From NCBI GenBank assembly GCA_016787645.1, contig JAEUUF010000006.1:1-64000 (forward strand): a DNA stretch of 64,000 bases, in the 5' to 3' direction. The stretch is from Cyclobacteriaceae bacterium. Its GTDB lineage: Bacteria; Bacteroidota; Bacteroidia; Cytophagales; Cyclobacteriaceae. The position numbers were made by a program, and so were the translations under genes. Of the stretch, positions 26,656 through 35,066 are shown in pieces. Within the stretch, counting starts at the first letter, position 1. Each line of letters opens with the position of its first letter. The notes below the pieces were generated by a model. It worked only from the letters and a program-made list of their open reading frames with translations. It ran no database searches and had not been told where the DNA came from.

Positions 26656-29600
26656 TTATTTCATCTTGTTCCATGCTGCCTTAACCTCACCTGCCCTCTG
26701 CGCCAGTCGGGCAACCGCCTCTGTCGACGCGTTCGTTGGTCCGGCATCCGCGCTCTGCAGCACATTCAGCATATGCAACATCTTCTGCTGCAGGCCGACC
26801 ACCGTCTCCTTCTCCAGCGGCGACTCGCCTATTCCACCATACAGGAAGTCACCACCATCGGGATCACCGGCACCACGGAAAGCGACGATCGCTTCCTTTT
26901 GCCCCGGCTTCCACTTGCGCTTGGCATTGGCCAGCGCCGCATCAATTTCTTCACGCACGGCTTGTAACTGCCCGTAACCATCGTACATACTCAAGGACAA
27001 GTCCGTCTGGGTTTTCAGGTCTGCGTCGCTGATGGTGACGCGCGGATCGAGCCGAACGGTCACCGACTTCTCCTGGGATTTTCCGTCCACCGTCAAGCGC
27101 ACACGATAGGTTCCCGGATGCACATAAGGTCCCTGCGGTCCGCTCGGGGTATTGTGATACACGGCCGCAATCGAGAAACCACGTTCGGTGGCCTTCGGAT
27201 CAGTATAACGAAGGTCCCAATAAATGCGGTGGTGCCCTCCGTCAACCCGTACGGACTGGCTTTTTCTGAACCAATACGTAGGATGACCGACCCTGACCGT
27301 GTCGATCTTTTCCGGAACATCCTTGCTCGAGTAGGCCCTGACCAGCCTGCCCTGGGCATCCAGAATTTCAAGCTTCACCTCAGCAGCCGGCTTCGACAAA
27401 TGATAATCCAGGGCAATGCCGTCGGGAGGATTTTGCCCGGTAGGTTCTTCGGGAGGAAGTGGCGTGTCCAGGAACATGTTGAACCGCACCCGGGTCGCCA
27501 GTGAAGGTGAAAACAAGTGTGATTCTGCTGCTGAAGCCGTGGCTATTTCGCGGAGTGGGCTCAAGTCATCTAGGATCCAAATTGAACGCCCGTGCGTGCC
27601 CACAACCAGGTCATTCTCATGCACCACGAGGTCCCGAATACTGGAGGCCGGCATGTTTTGCCTCAACGAATGCCAACGCTCGCCATCATCGGCCGAGAAA
27701 TATACTTCCCGCTCTGTGCCTGCAAAGAGCAAACCCTTTTGCCGCACGTCTTCCCGAACCACATTGACAGGTCCAAAAGCATGCATCCCGACCGTGATCT
27801 CTTTCCAGGTGGCGCCGCCATCGTGCGTGCGGAAGATATGAGGGCGTTGGTCATCCTTCCGGATCGCATTGACGGAAACATATGCGGTATTCTTGTCAAA
27901 GTGACCGGCGTCGATCTGGGAGATTTTGTCCCATGACTTGAGTTCGGACGGCGTCACATCCTTCCAGTTCTTTCCCCCATCAGTGGTCACATGGACCACG
28001 CCATCGTCAGTACCCGCCCAGATAATATCCTTGTCAAGCGGCGATGCGGCCACGCTATAAATCACCGCGCGCTGCGGCATCGTGTTCATCGCCTCGGTTT
28101 TGAAATCGCCTACGCTGGCAGGCACCTCGGGTTGAACCCGCGTCAAGTCGGGTGAAATGATATCCCACGACTGGCCACCATTGGTGGTGCTCCACAACAC
28201 ATTCGTGGCAAATAGCAGTTGATCCGGGTTGGCCGGATGGAATAGCAAGGGCAGTGTACGCAGCATCCGGTATTTGCCTGAACGCAGTGCTTCAGGGGCG
28301 ACATTCTGGGTCTGGCCGGTTTTCTTATTGAACCGTACTACCCTGCTGCCATAGATAAGATGAGGGTTCTTTGGATCAGGAGCCACATAGGCATATTCAT
28401 CGGCACCCACACCCATCCAGTCACGAAATGAAATTTGCCCGCCGTTGCCACGACTCAGTACACCAATCGCGCCACTTTCCTGCTGCCCGCCATAAACCAT
28501 GTAGGGGAACTGGTTGTCCGCGGATACATGGTAAAGTTGCGCCGTTGGCTGGTTGTACCATGAACTCCACGTCTTTCCTCCATTGACCGTTATAGTAGCG
28601 CCCTGGTCGGCCGCAAAAATCATGATGTCCGGGTGCCGGGGGTTGATCCATATGCGATGGTAATCATCGCCGCCGGGTGCGCCTTTTAAAGATTGCCAAG
28701 TCTTACCTCCATCGATCGATTTGTACGAAGCAACATTGGCGACAAAAACAACATTATGGTTGGTCGGGTGTACTTTGATTTCCGCGAAGTCACTGCCCCG
28801 GCCCCAAAGACGTCCATCACCGGTTACCATGGTCCAACTTTCACCAGCATCATCGCTCCGATAGATGCCTCCGGTTTCCCGTGCATCCACGGTAGCGTAT
28901 AGCCGCTTGGAGTTGTTGGGAGAAATGGCAAACCCGATCCTGCCCAATCCTTGCGCAGCACCTGGCAACCCTTTCTCTAACTTCTTCCACGTAGTTCCAC
29001 CGTCTGTAGACTTGTACAGGCCGCTGTTCTTCCCGGAAAAGGAGCTGTTTTCCCACGGACCTTCCTGGTGCTCCCACATATCGGCATACATGACCGTGGG
29101 CGAGGTGGGATCAAACTCTACCTGGATGCAACCGGTATGATTATTAATATAAAGTACTTTCTCCCAGGTGCGTCCACCGTTGGTAGACCGGAATACTCCG
29201 CGCATCTCGTTGGCACCATAAGGATGGCCGAGACCAGCAGCGAAGACAATCTCCGGGTTAGTGGGGTGAACGACCACACGCCCTATTTGCTGCACATCTT
29301 CAAGGCCAATGTTTGCCCATGTTTTCCCGCCATCACTCGATTTGAACATGCCGTCACCCACAGAGAGATCGGGACGATGCAATCCTTCACCGGTGCCCAC
29401 ATAAATAATGTTCGGGTCACTGGGCGAAACCGCCACATCGCCCACGGAGCCGGTGGAGACGTTATCGAAAACCGGCTTCCACGTACGGCCATAATCGTCC
29501 GTCTTCCAGACCCCGCCATTGTTGACACCGATGTAAAAGACGTTGGGCTGCATGGGGATACCCACCGCGCCAACCGTTCGGCCTGCCCGGTGAGGACCAA

Positions 29601-29703
29601 TCATCCGGTAGCGGAGATCCTGGAAGGAAGTTGGGCTGATGGATTGGGCAAGACCATTGAGGCCCACCAAAAGAAAGAGGGAAATGATGGTGATTTGTTT
29701 CAT
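26656..29703 (-). CDS. secreted Asp-box (BNR/sortilin VPS10-like) beta-propeller protein
   Basis: The 1015-aa product starts MKQITIISLFLLVGLNGLAQ, a clear signal peptide. About ten Asp-box motifs follow (KTDDYGRTW, KSSDGGKTW, RSTNGGRTW, KSTDGGTTW, RSDDAGESW, KSIDGGKTW, TTDGGKNW, RTHDGGATW), building one or two beta-propellers as in sortilin/VPS10 and sialidases. The last roughly 300 residues contain a beta-sandwich-like region and a helical tail. Databases often label such proteins glycosyl hydrolases, but no catalytic residues are evident. The frame is open to 30099, but the extra residues overlap the divergent hydrolase gene and are not coding. Its ATG overlaps the stop of the 42-codon ORF upstream. 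Confidence 0.9.
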   Translation of the reverse strand: MKQITIISLFLLVGLNGLAQSISPTSFQDLRYRMIGPHRAGRTVGAVGIPMQPNVFYIGVNNGGVWKTDDYGRTWKPVFDNVSTGSVGDVAVSPSDPNIIYVGTGEGLHRPDLSVGDGMFKSSDGGKTWANIGLEDVQQIGRVVVHPTNPEIVFAAGLGHPYGANEMRGVFRSTNGGRTWEKVLYINNHTGCIQVEFDPTSPTVMYADMWEHQEGPWENSSFSGKNSGLYKSTDGGTTWKKLEKGLPGAAQGLGRIGFAISPNNSKRLYATVDARETGGIYRSDDAGESWTMVTGDGRLWGRGSDFAEIKVHPTNHNVVFVANVASYKSIDGGKTWQSLKGAPGGDDYHRIWINPRHPDIMIFAADQGATITVNGGKTWSSWYNQPTAQLYHVSADNQFPYMVYGGQQESGAIGVLSRGNGGQISFRDWMGVGADEYAYVAPDPKNPHLIYGSRVVRFNKKTGQTQNVAPEALRSGKYRMLRTLPLLFHPANPDQLLFATNVLWSTTNGGQSWDIISPDLTRVQPEVPASVGDFKTEAMNTMPQRAVIYSVAASPLDKDIIWAGTDDGVVHVTTDGGKNWKDVTPSELKSWDKISQIDAGHFDKNTAYVSVNAIRKDDQRPHIFRTHDGGATWKEITVGMHAFGPVNVVREDVRQKGLLFAGTEREVYFSADDGERWHSLRQNMPASSIRDLVVHENDLVVGTHGRSIWILDDLSPLREIATASAAESHLFSPSLATRVRFNMFLDTPLPPEEPTGQNPPDGIALDYHLSKPAAEVKLEILDAQGRLVRAYSSKDVPEKIDTVRVGHPTYWFRKSQSVRVDGGHHRIYWDLRYTDPKATERGFSIAAVYHNTPSGPQGPYVHPGTYRVRLTVDGKSQEKSVTVRLDPRVTISDADLKTQTDLSLSMYDGYGQLQAVREEIDAALANAKRKWKPGQKEAIVAFRGAGDPDGGDFLYGGIGESPLEKETVVGLQQKMLHMLNVLQSADAGPTNASTEAVARLAQRAGEVKAAWNKMK

Positions 29704-29828
29704 AAGGGAAATAGAAAAGTCAGGTGTTGATCTAGTGATTCTAAAAAGTAGGCAATGATTCCAAGACCTGCAAGCATTAGCGCGGCTCCGGCTATCCAAT
29801 GAGGCGGGCGGCAAATTGGGCAATCCAT
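29700..29828 (-). CDS. 42-aa CxxC small membrane protein, coupled to the Asp-box gene
   Basis: This ORF is shorter than usual annotation limits. It begins MDCPICRPPHW, has one hydrophobic helix (IAGAALMLAGLGIIAYFL), and ends at a TGA that overlaps the ATG of the Asp-box gene as ATGA. A CxxC followed by one helix, with exact translational coupling, argues that it is a real gene. No family is recognised. Its start is 23 bases from the divergent hydrolase start, whose promoter it overlaps. Conservation in relatives would be needed for certainty. Confidence 0.5.
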   Translation of the reverse strand: MDCPICRPPHWIAGAALMLAGLGIIAYFLESLDQHLTFLFPL

Positions 29829-29846
29829 GCTGATCGGCTAGTTTTG
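29816..29846 (+). promoter_or_regulatory. promoter of alpha/beta hydrolase, apparently leaderless
   Basis: TTG at 29816-29818, 20 bases, then TAGTTTTG at 29839-29846 fits the Bacteroidota TAnnTTTG promoter. The -7 box ends only 5 bases before the ATG at 29852, so transcription should begin at or next to the start codon. Confidence 0.5.
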
Positions 29847-29851
29847 CAGTG

Positions 29852-30793
29852 ATGAAAAAACGATATGTTTTCCTGGCGATCCTGGTTGGTATCATTGTCC
29901 TGGTGTCGGGTCTTTGGGGATATCGGGACATTCCTCTCGAGGTGCTCAAAGGGAAATATGCCAATGAGCAATCCAGGTTCATCTTTATCAGGAACATGCC
30001 GGTGCATTTTCGCCTGGAGGGAAATCCTTCAGACACTATTCCTCTCCTGCTTCTGCATGGGACCGGCGCCAGCCTGCACACCTGGGACGGATGGGTCAAC
30101 GAAATGCAGAAGACCGAGCGGATCCTCCGGCTTGACCTTCCCGCATTCGGACTAACCGGTCCAACCTCGGATGGTCAATACTCCATGGAAATATTCAACG
30201 ATGTTGTTACCCAACTCCTGGATTCCCTCGGCTTGAAAAGAGTCGACATAGCCGGGAATTCCCTGGGTGGGTACATCGCCTGGTATGTGGCCTTACATCA
30301 CCCGGAGCGCGTACGAAAGCTGGTACTGATCGACGCAGTGGGATACCCGATTGAAAACACTCAGAAGCCCATCGCCTTCCGGTTGGCGGCCGTACCCGTG
30401 ATCAACAAAATCTTCACGTACATAACTCCGCGGTTTATTGTCCGCAATAGCATCCTGGATCTCTATGCCGATAAGTCAAAGGTCTCCGAGGAGTTGGTGA
30501 ATCGCTACTTTGAATTATCGCTCCGGGCCGGCAACCGGCAAGCCTTTCTTGACCGCGCCAGATCATTCACACCCGATTCATCCTACTTGCTTATCAATGC
30601 CATTACACAACCCACACTAATCTTATGGGGGGAGGAAGATCGTTTCGTACCGTCCACCTTGGCGACCCGTTTCCATGAGGACTTGCCGCATGATACACTG
30701 GTCATCATGCCCAATAACGGTCATATGCCCATGGAGGAATCACCTGCTGCTTCAGCAAGAATCGTGATGAAATTCCTCGAAGATTCACAATAA
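29852..30793 (+). CDS. alpha/beta hydrolase
   Basis: This is a 313-aa alpha/beta-fold hydrolase with an N-terminal membrane helix or signal (KKRYVFLAILVGIIVLVSG). It has the oxyanion HG motif LLLHGTGASLHTW, the nucleophile elbow AGNSLGGYIAW, the acid in LILWGEEDRFVP and the histidine in NNGHMPMEE. These indicate esterase or hydrolase activity on an unknown substrate, probably outside the inner membrane. GTG at 29849 is also in frame, but the ATG at 29852 is preferred. The gene is monocistronic; the downstream PHP gene is convergent. Confidence 0.9.
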   Translation: MKKRYVFLAILVGIIVLVSGLWGYRDIPLEVLKGKYANEQSRFIFIRNMPVHFRLEGNPSDTIPLLLLHGTGASLHTWDGWVNEMQKTERILRLDLPAFGLTGPTSDGQYSMEIFNDVVTQLLDSLGLKRVDIAGNSLGGYIAWYVALHHPERVRKLVLIDAVGYPIENTQKPIAFRLAAVPVINKIFTYITPRFIVRNSILDLYADKSKVSEELVNRYFELSLRAGNRQAFLDRARSFTPDSSYLLINAITQPTLILWGEEDRFVPSTLATRFHEDLPHDTLVIMPNNGHMPMEESPAASARIVMKFLEDSQ

Positions 30794-30807
30794 GCCTGTG
30801 TGCGGTA

Positions 30808-31992
30808 TTACTTCGCGATCACGGGTTGCGTCCATGCCATCTCCACATCCCCTTCCTGGAAGGGATTCACTTTCACTTTCGTGGAAGTAATCCTGGCCCG
30901 TACAAACAAATAGTCCGGCGTAACGTGAAAGCGGGCAGTGGTCCCGTTGATTTTCTCCAGCGTCGTCGAGGCGGTGGCTCCCTTCTTGGCGCCAATAAAT
31001 TCAATAACGTATTCTACGCCGGGTTCAGCCTTGATGGCAAGGTCAATCGTGTTCTTGCTGAACTCCAGTTTCTCCAGCACTACACCCGTGCTTGAATAGA
31101 AATCGCCTGCTTCGAGGGCCTTCACCAACGACGCCGCTGACAGAGAAGTGGAACGAACCATTACCCATCCCCGGCCGGCGTTACTGAACGCGGATCCAAA
31201 TTCATGGTAGTTATGACTGTCGTCGGTAGCCAGCCCGAACATCAGCGGCTGGTTGCGCAACCGGTAAGCCACGTTAATCCGGTCCCACATCACCTCCATG
31301 CCCGGCCGAAGGCTGTCACCATAATTGTGCACCAACGGATGCCCGTTGTAAACTTCAAAGAACCGTTCACCTTTCAGGTCAATCATATCTTGTACCGTTA
31401 TGCTGTATCCGAAGTTGGGGTGGTTGATATGCGGGAACATGGGCACGCCCGACTTCTTCCGCTGCGCCAGCACCGCATCCACTGCGTGCTGCATGATCTC
31501 TTTCACACTGTTTCCGGTCTGTGCGCCAATCAGGGTCTGTATATTGGTGGCGTTCACATGCACATATTTGTCGCCAAATTTGGAGGTGATTTCCTCTGAT
31601 TTAACGATAAGGAAATTCTTGTCTTCAAAGAGAGGACGGTACTCGTCCAGTGTCTTGAGACGAACGGAAATGCGTCCGCTATCTGCCTTGTAGACCGCCA
31701 GTTTGGGAAAGCGCTTCAGGTAGGCGATGAAGCTGTCTTCATAAAGCTTGCTCCGCTGAATCTTTGTCCATTTCTCTCCCTCCTGGAACGTGTTGTGGTC
31801 AGACAATCCGACAAACTGGTAGCCATGGGTTTTGTACCAGTCCATGATCATCTCCGGAAAGTCATCGCCGTCACTCCAGTAGGAATGGGTGTGCAGGTTT
31901 CCTTTATACCACTGCGTTGCAGGTTGCGCGTTTGCCGATAGCACAGAAATCGCAATGCCCACGGACCACAAGACCAATCTCATCCTCTTCAT
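30808..31992 (-). CDS. exported PHP-domain phosphoesterase-like protein
   Basis: A signal peptide (residues 1-23) precedes a PHP metal-dependent domain. The metal-binding HxH appears as GNLHTHSYWSDG (H34, H36), followed by D41 and the second motif VGLSDHNTF. Further histidines follow in MFPHINHPNFG and YNGHPLVHNYGD, and a metal aspartate in GLATDDSHNYHEFG. Exported PHP proteins may be phosphatases or nucleases; the substrate is unknown. The gene lies 31 bases downstream of the GH97 gene and is probably co-transcribed with it. Confidence 0.88.
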   Translation of the reverse strand: MKRMRLVLWSVGIAISVLSANAQPATQWYKGNLHTHSYWSDGDDFPEMIMDWYKTHGYQFVGLSDHNTFQEGEKWTKIQRSKLYEDSFIAYLKRFPKLAVYKADSGRISVRLKTLDEYRPLFEDKNFLIVKSEEITSKFGDKYVHVNATNIQTLIGAQTGNSVKEIMQHAVDAVLAQRKKSGVPMFPHINHPNFGYSITVQDMIDLKGERFFEVYNGHPLVHNYGDSLRPGMEVMWDRINVAYRLRNQPLMFGLATDDSHNYHEFGSAFSNAGRGWVMVRSTSLSAASLVKALEAGDFYSSTGVVLEKLEFSKNTIDLAIKAEPGVEYVIEFIGAKKGATASTTLEKINGTTARFHVTPDYLFVRARITSTKVKVNPFQEGDVEMAWTQPVIAK

Positions 31993-32023
31993 AAATGAAC
32001 CCTCAAATACTATTTACTTGCTC

Positions 32024-34168
32024 CTACTTGTACTTTTTTACGCCCTTCAACATTTCCGGTGTCGCTGGCACAAGGCTGACGGCATATCCCCCGCCTTCGA
32101 CCACAGGAGTTTTCAAGATGGACTTCCCGGTAACGGCAAATCGCTCAATGATATACTCCATGGGGTTGCGATCCCAGTGCGCAGCCGCGCCATCACGGTA
32201 AATGGTCGCCAGGTAAGTCTTGCCGGCATCGAGGAAGCTGAGCGGCACCACCGAAGTGCGCTTGTTCTCATCAGTAATTGATCCAATAAACCAGCTGTCC
32301 TTTCCCTTTGCCTTGCGGGCGATGGTGAGATAATCACCGGGTTCTGCTTCGATGTACCTCGAGTCATCCCAATCGACGGCTACATCCTTGATGAATTGAA
32401 AAGCATCCATGTGCGCCTCATAATTTTCTGGAAGATCCGCGGCCATCTGCAACGGGCTGTACAAGGTAACATACAACGCCATCTGCTTGGTGAGCGTCGT
32501 ATGCGGGCCAAAGCCCTTCTTGCCATACTTGTCAAGCTTGATCTGGAAGATGCCAGGGGTGTAGTCGACTGGCCCTCCCATCACCCGGGTGAATGGAAGG
32601 ATCGTCTCATGCTCCGGCGCATTGCCCACGCTCCATCCATTGAATTCATTGCCTCGCGTCGCTTCACTGGCCAACCAGTTGGGATAAGTTCGGTGCATCC
32701 CGGTAGGTCGGGTAGGTTCGTGCATGTCTACCATGATCTGGTATTCTGCGGTCTTGGCCGCTACGCGGTTATAATGATTGACCATCCATTGACCATCATG
32801 GTGTTCACCGCGTGGAATAATGTATCCCACGTACCCGGTCTTGACCGCGTCGTATCCATTGGTTTTCATAAACCGGTAAGCGTCATCCATACGTCGCTCA
32901 TAATTGGTGACCGACGCCGATGTTTCGTGGTGCATAATGAGTTTCACTCCTTTGGAGGCTGCATAGCGATGCAATTCCTGGACATCAAAATCCGGGTAAG
33001 GCGTAACGAAATCAAAAACGTCTTCTTTCCATTTACCGAACCAATCCTCCCACCCTACATTCCAACCTTCCACCAGCACACCTTCAATTCCGTGGGCTGC
33101 AGCAAAGTCAATGTAGCGCTTGGTGTTTGCCGTTGTTGCGCCATGATGACCGTGCGGTTTAACTTTCGACCAATCGGGATTTGCTCCCACGTCCGAGGCG
33201 TTGGCATAGTCCCAGCTTGATTTTCCAACGTGCAGTTCCCACCAAACCCCAACCATCTTTTGGGGCTTTATCCAGGAGGTCTCCGGGATCTTGCATGGCT
33301 CGTTTAGGTTGAGGATAATTTTCGAAGCCAGAATACCTGCAGCGCTTTCCGCCACGATGATGGTCCGCCACGGTGTCGCAAAAGGTGTTTGCACGTAAGC
33401 CATGTTGCCAACGGCATCAGGCACGAGGGCGCTGGAAAAAGTTAAAGTGGATTTGTCGAGGTGGAGTTGCATGGCGGGGTAGTTGACCAGGGCGGCCTCA
33501 TGAAGATTGATATAAAGTCCGTCATTGGATTTCATCATGAGGGGTGTTTGCACCGAGGAGGAATCGGCAATAAACCGGGCGTAGATTTCATTACTCTTGC
33601 TCACCTTAGTCACGCTGAGTGAGCTGAGCGTCGAAGTGGTATAGGGATACTCGTTGGTTTCATAATCTCCCGGGATCCAGAATGCTTTGTGATCACCGGC
33701 CATACGAAAGGCAGAAGCCTCTCCCGTTACTATAAAGTGCTGCAGGTTGGGTTGGCTGGGAAATGAGTACCGAAACCCGATGCCATCGTCAAATACCCGG
33801 AAGATAATATCCATGCGCACCGGGTCCTTCATTTTCTGTTCCAGGTGAACCGTCAATTGCCGGTAGTTATTCCGTATCTCTCTTACCTCGCCCCAAACAG
33901 GCTTCCAGGTTTCATCGGCGGCCGTCGAATCCACACCGACCACGCGAAATTGAGATGTCAGTTCACCCTGTTTCGTGCGCAGACCAAGCCCGGAAGGCAA
34001 GATCACGGCCTTACCCTTAAAATCAACCCGGTAAGACGGTGTGCCGACAGCATCAATGCTCACTTGAAGTTTCATTTGGTTTCCTGGAGAGTGTGCCCGG
34101 AGGGTCTGTGCCTGGCTGGAACAGAGTGCTCCCAATGCCAACAGCATAAAAATCAATCGAATGCGCAT
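32024..34168 (-). CDS. glycoside hydrolase family 97 (SusB-like alpha-glucosidase)
   Basis: This is a 714-aa exported enzyme. The signal peptide is MRIRLIFMLLALGALCSSQA. The N-terminal beta-supersandwich is followed by a TIM barrel with EGVLVEGWNVGWEDWFG, the glutamate motif LIMHHETSASVTNYE, and IMVDMHEPTRPTG. The last two correspond to the calcium/base glutamates of SusB-type GH97 enzymes. It likely releases glucose (or galactose in some members) from oligosaccharides in the periplasm. The frame is open to 34222, but the ATG at 34168 directly precedes the signal sequence. No SusC/D pair is present here, so this is not a full polysaccharide-utilisation locus. Confidence 0.93.
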   Translation of the reverse strand: MRIRLIFMLLALGALCSSQAQTLRAHSPGNQMKLQVSIDAVGTPSYRVDFKGKAVILPSGLGLRTKQGELTSQFRVVGVDSTAADETWKPVWGEVREIRNNYRQLTVHLEQKMKDPVRMDIIFRVFDDGIGFRYSFPSQPNLQHFIVTGEASAFRMAGDHKAFWIPGDYETNEYPYTTSTLSSLSVTKVSKSNEIYARFIADSSSVQTPLMMKSNDGLYINLHEAALVNYPAMQLHLDKSTLTFSSALVPDAVGNMAYVQTPFATPWRTIIVAESAAGILASKIILNLNEPCKIPETSWIKPQKMVGVWWELHVGKSSWDYANASDVGANPDWSKVKPHGHHGATTANTKRYIDFAAAHGIEGVLVEGWNVGWEDWFGKWKEDVFDFVTPYPDFDVQELHRYAASKGVKLIMHHETSASVTNYERRMDDAYRFMKTNGYDAVKTGYVGYIIPRGEHHDGQWMVNHYNRVAAKTAEYQIMVDMHEPTRPTGMHRTYPNWLASEATRGNEFNGWSVGNAPEHETILPFTRVMGGPVDYTPGIFQIKLDKYGKKGFGPHTTLTKQMALYVTLYSPLQMAADLPENYEAHMDAFQFIKDVAVDWDDSRYIEAEPGDYLTIARKAKGKDSWFIGSITDENKRTSVVPLSFLDAGKTYLATIYRDGAAAHWDRNPMEYIIERFAVTGKSILKTPVVEGGGYAVSLVPATPEMLKGVKKYK

Positions 34169-34171
34169 AAC

Positions 34172-34207
34172 CTTGTGTTTTTCACAAGTTACTAGATGAA
34201 ATTTCAT
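34172..34207. promoter_or_regulatory. palindromes upstream of GH97
   Basis: Just upstream of the GH97 ATG lie a CTTGTG-N5-CACAAG inverted repeat (34172-34188) and a perfect 12-base palindrome ATGAAATTTCAT (34196-34207). Either could be a regulator-binding site for sugar-dependent control. No regulator gene lies nearby, and the assignment is only by position. Confidence 0.25.
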
Positions 34208-34313
34208 TTGATCGCACGACACTGAAAAAATACGGACGTTGCAGAGTCAGTTGAAAATCCGAACTTTGACGCATCCGGACTACCCACATTGACGCTTCCG
34301 GCCAATCATCCTT

Positions 34314-35066
34314 ATGAAAGCCATTTTCCTGACACTAGGTCTTTTGCTGAACATTGCCGCATTTGGACAGGACTCCGTTCGCGCCATACCTGACCGCAGA
34401 AACACCATCAAGATTGATCTTACCTCCCATTGGCTGTATCGACAGGCCTGGGTCGTGTCTTATGAGCGCGTGATTAACAACAGACGTTCATGGCAATTCA
34501 CGGTCGGCTATCAACAGTTTCCACCCATAAGTCACTTCGGCGCTATTGCCAATGTCACTAAGGATATCAATGCGCAAGGGTTGAAGCTGGCGGGAGAGTA
34601 TCGTTTCTACCTTGCCAGGGAGAACAAGTTCGCAGCGCCACATGGCATCTACCTCGGTCCGTATTTAAGCTTCAATAACTTTAGCAACAAGCGCGACATT
34701 GTTGTGGCTACCTCCAGCGGACCGGAACCGGTGAGCATGGACTCCCGGTTTGATATTATCAACGTGGGTATTCAACTTGGCTACCAGTTTGTATTCAAGG
34801 ACCGTTGGACCATCGATCTATCGTTCATGGGGCCTTCCATTTCCAACTACCGCGCTCAATTCGATTTATCAGGGAACTACACCTTCAATCCCGATGATGT
34901 AACCAATGAAATCATCAAGGATCTGATCACCCGCTTTCCGGGCCTCAGCGATTTTCTGAGCAGTGGAAGCCTTAGCAAGAACGGCAAGGTGGACACCTGG
35001 GCTTATGGGTATCGCTATCAAATCCAGGTAGGCTACCGGTTCGGAGGAAAGAAGAAATCCAACTAG
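34314..35066 (+). CDS. outer-membrane beta-barrel-like protein
   Basis: A signal peptide (MKAIFLTLGLLLNIAAFGQ) is followed by about 230 residues of alternating strands with aromatic ends (QAWVVSYERVI, GLKLAGEYRFYLA, YLGPYLSFNNF, VGIQLGYQFVF, GYRYQIQVGYRF). This is the pattern of small 8-strand outer-membrane proteins such as DUF3575 members. The final strand ending GYRFGGKK is the usual barrel closure. No enzymatic motif is visible. The last 4 bases overlap the convergent histidine kinase gene. Confidence 0.65.
   Translation: MKAIFLTLGLLLNIAAFGQDSVRAIPDRRNTIKIDLTSHWLYRQAWVVSYERVINNRRSWQFTVGYQQFPPISHFGAIANVTKDINAQGLKLAGEYRFYLARENKFAAPHGIYLGPYLSFNNFSNKRDIVVATSSGPEPVSMDSRFDIINVGIQLGYQFVFKDRWTIDLSFMGPSISNYRAQFDLSGNYTFNPDDVTNEIIKDLITRFPGLSDFLSSGSLSKNGKVDTWAYGYRYQIQVGYRFGGKKKSN

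Noticed and set aside
29704..30099. N-terminal extension of the Asp-box gene's frame
   Set aside because: It overlaps the divergent alpha/beta hydrolase coding start and has no signal or domain; the signal peptide begins at 29703.
30808..34168. Polysaccharide-utilisation locus
   Set aside because: GH97 is present, but there is no SusC/SusD pair or hybrid regulator within reach.
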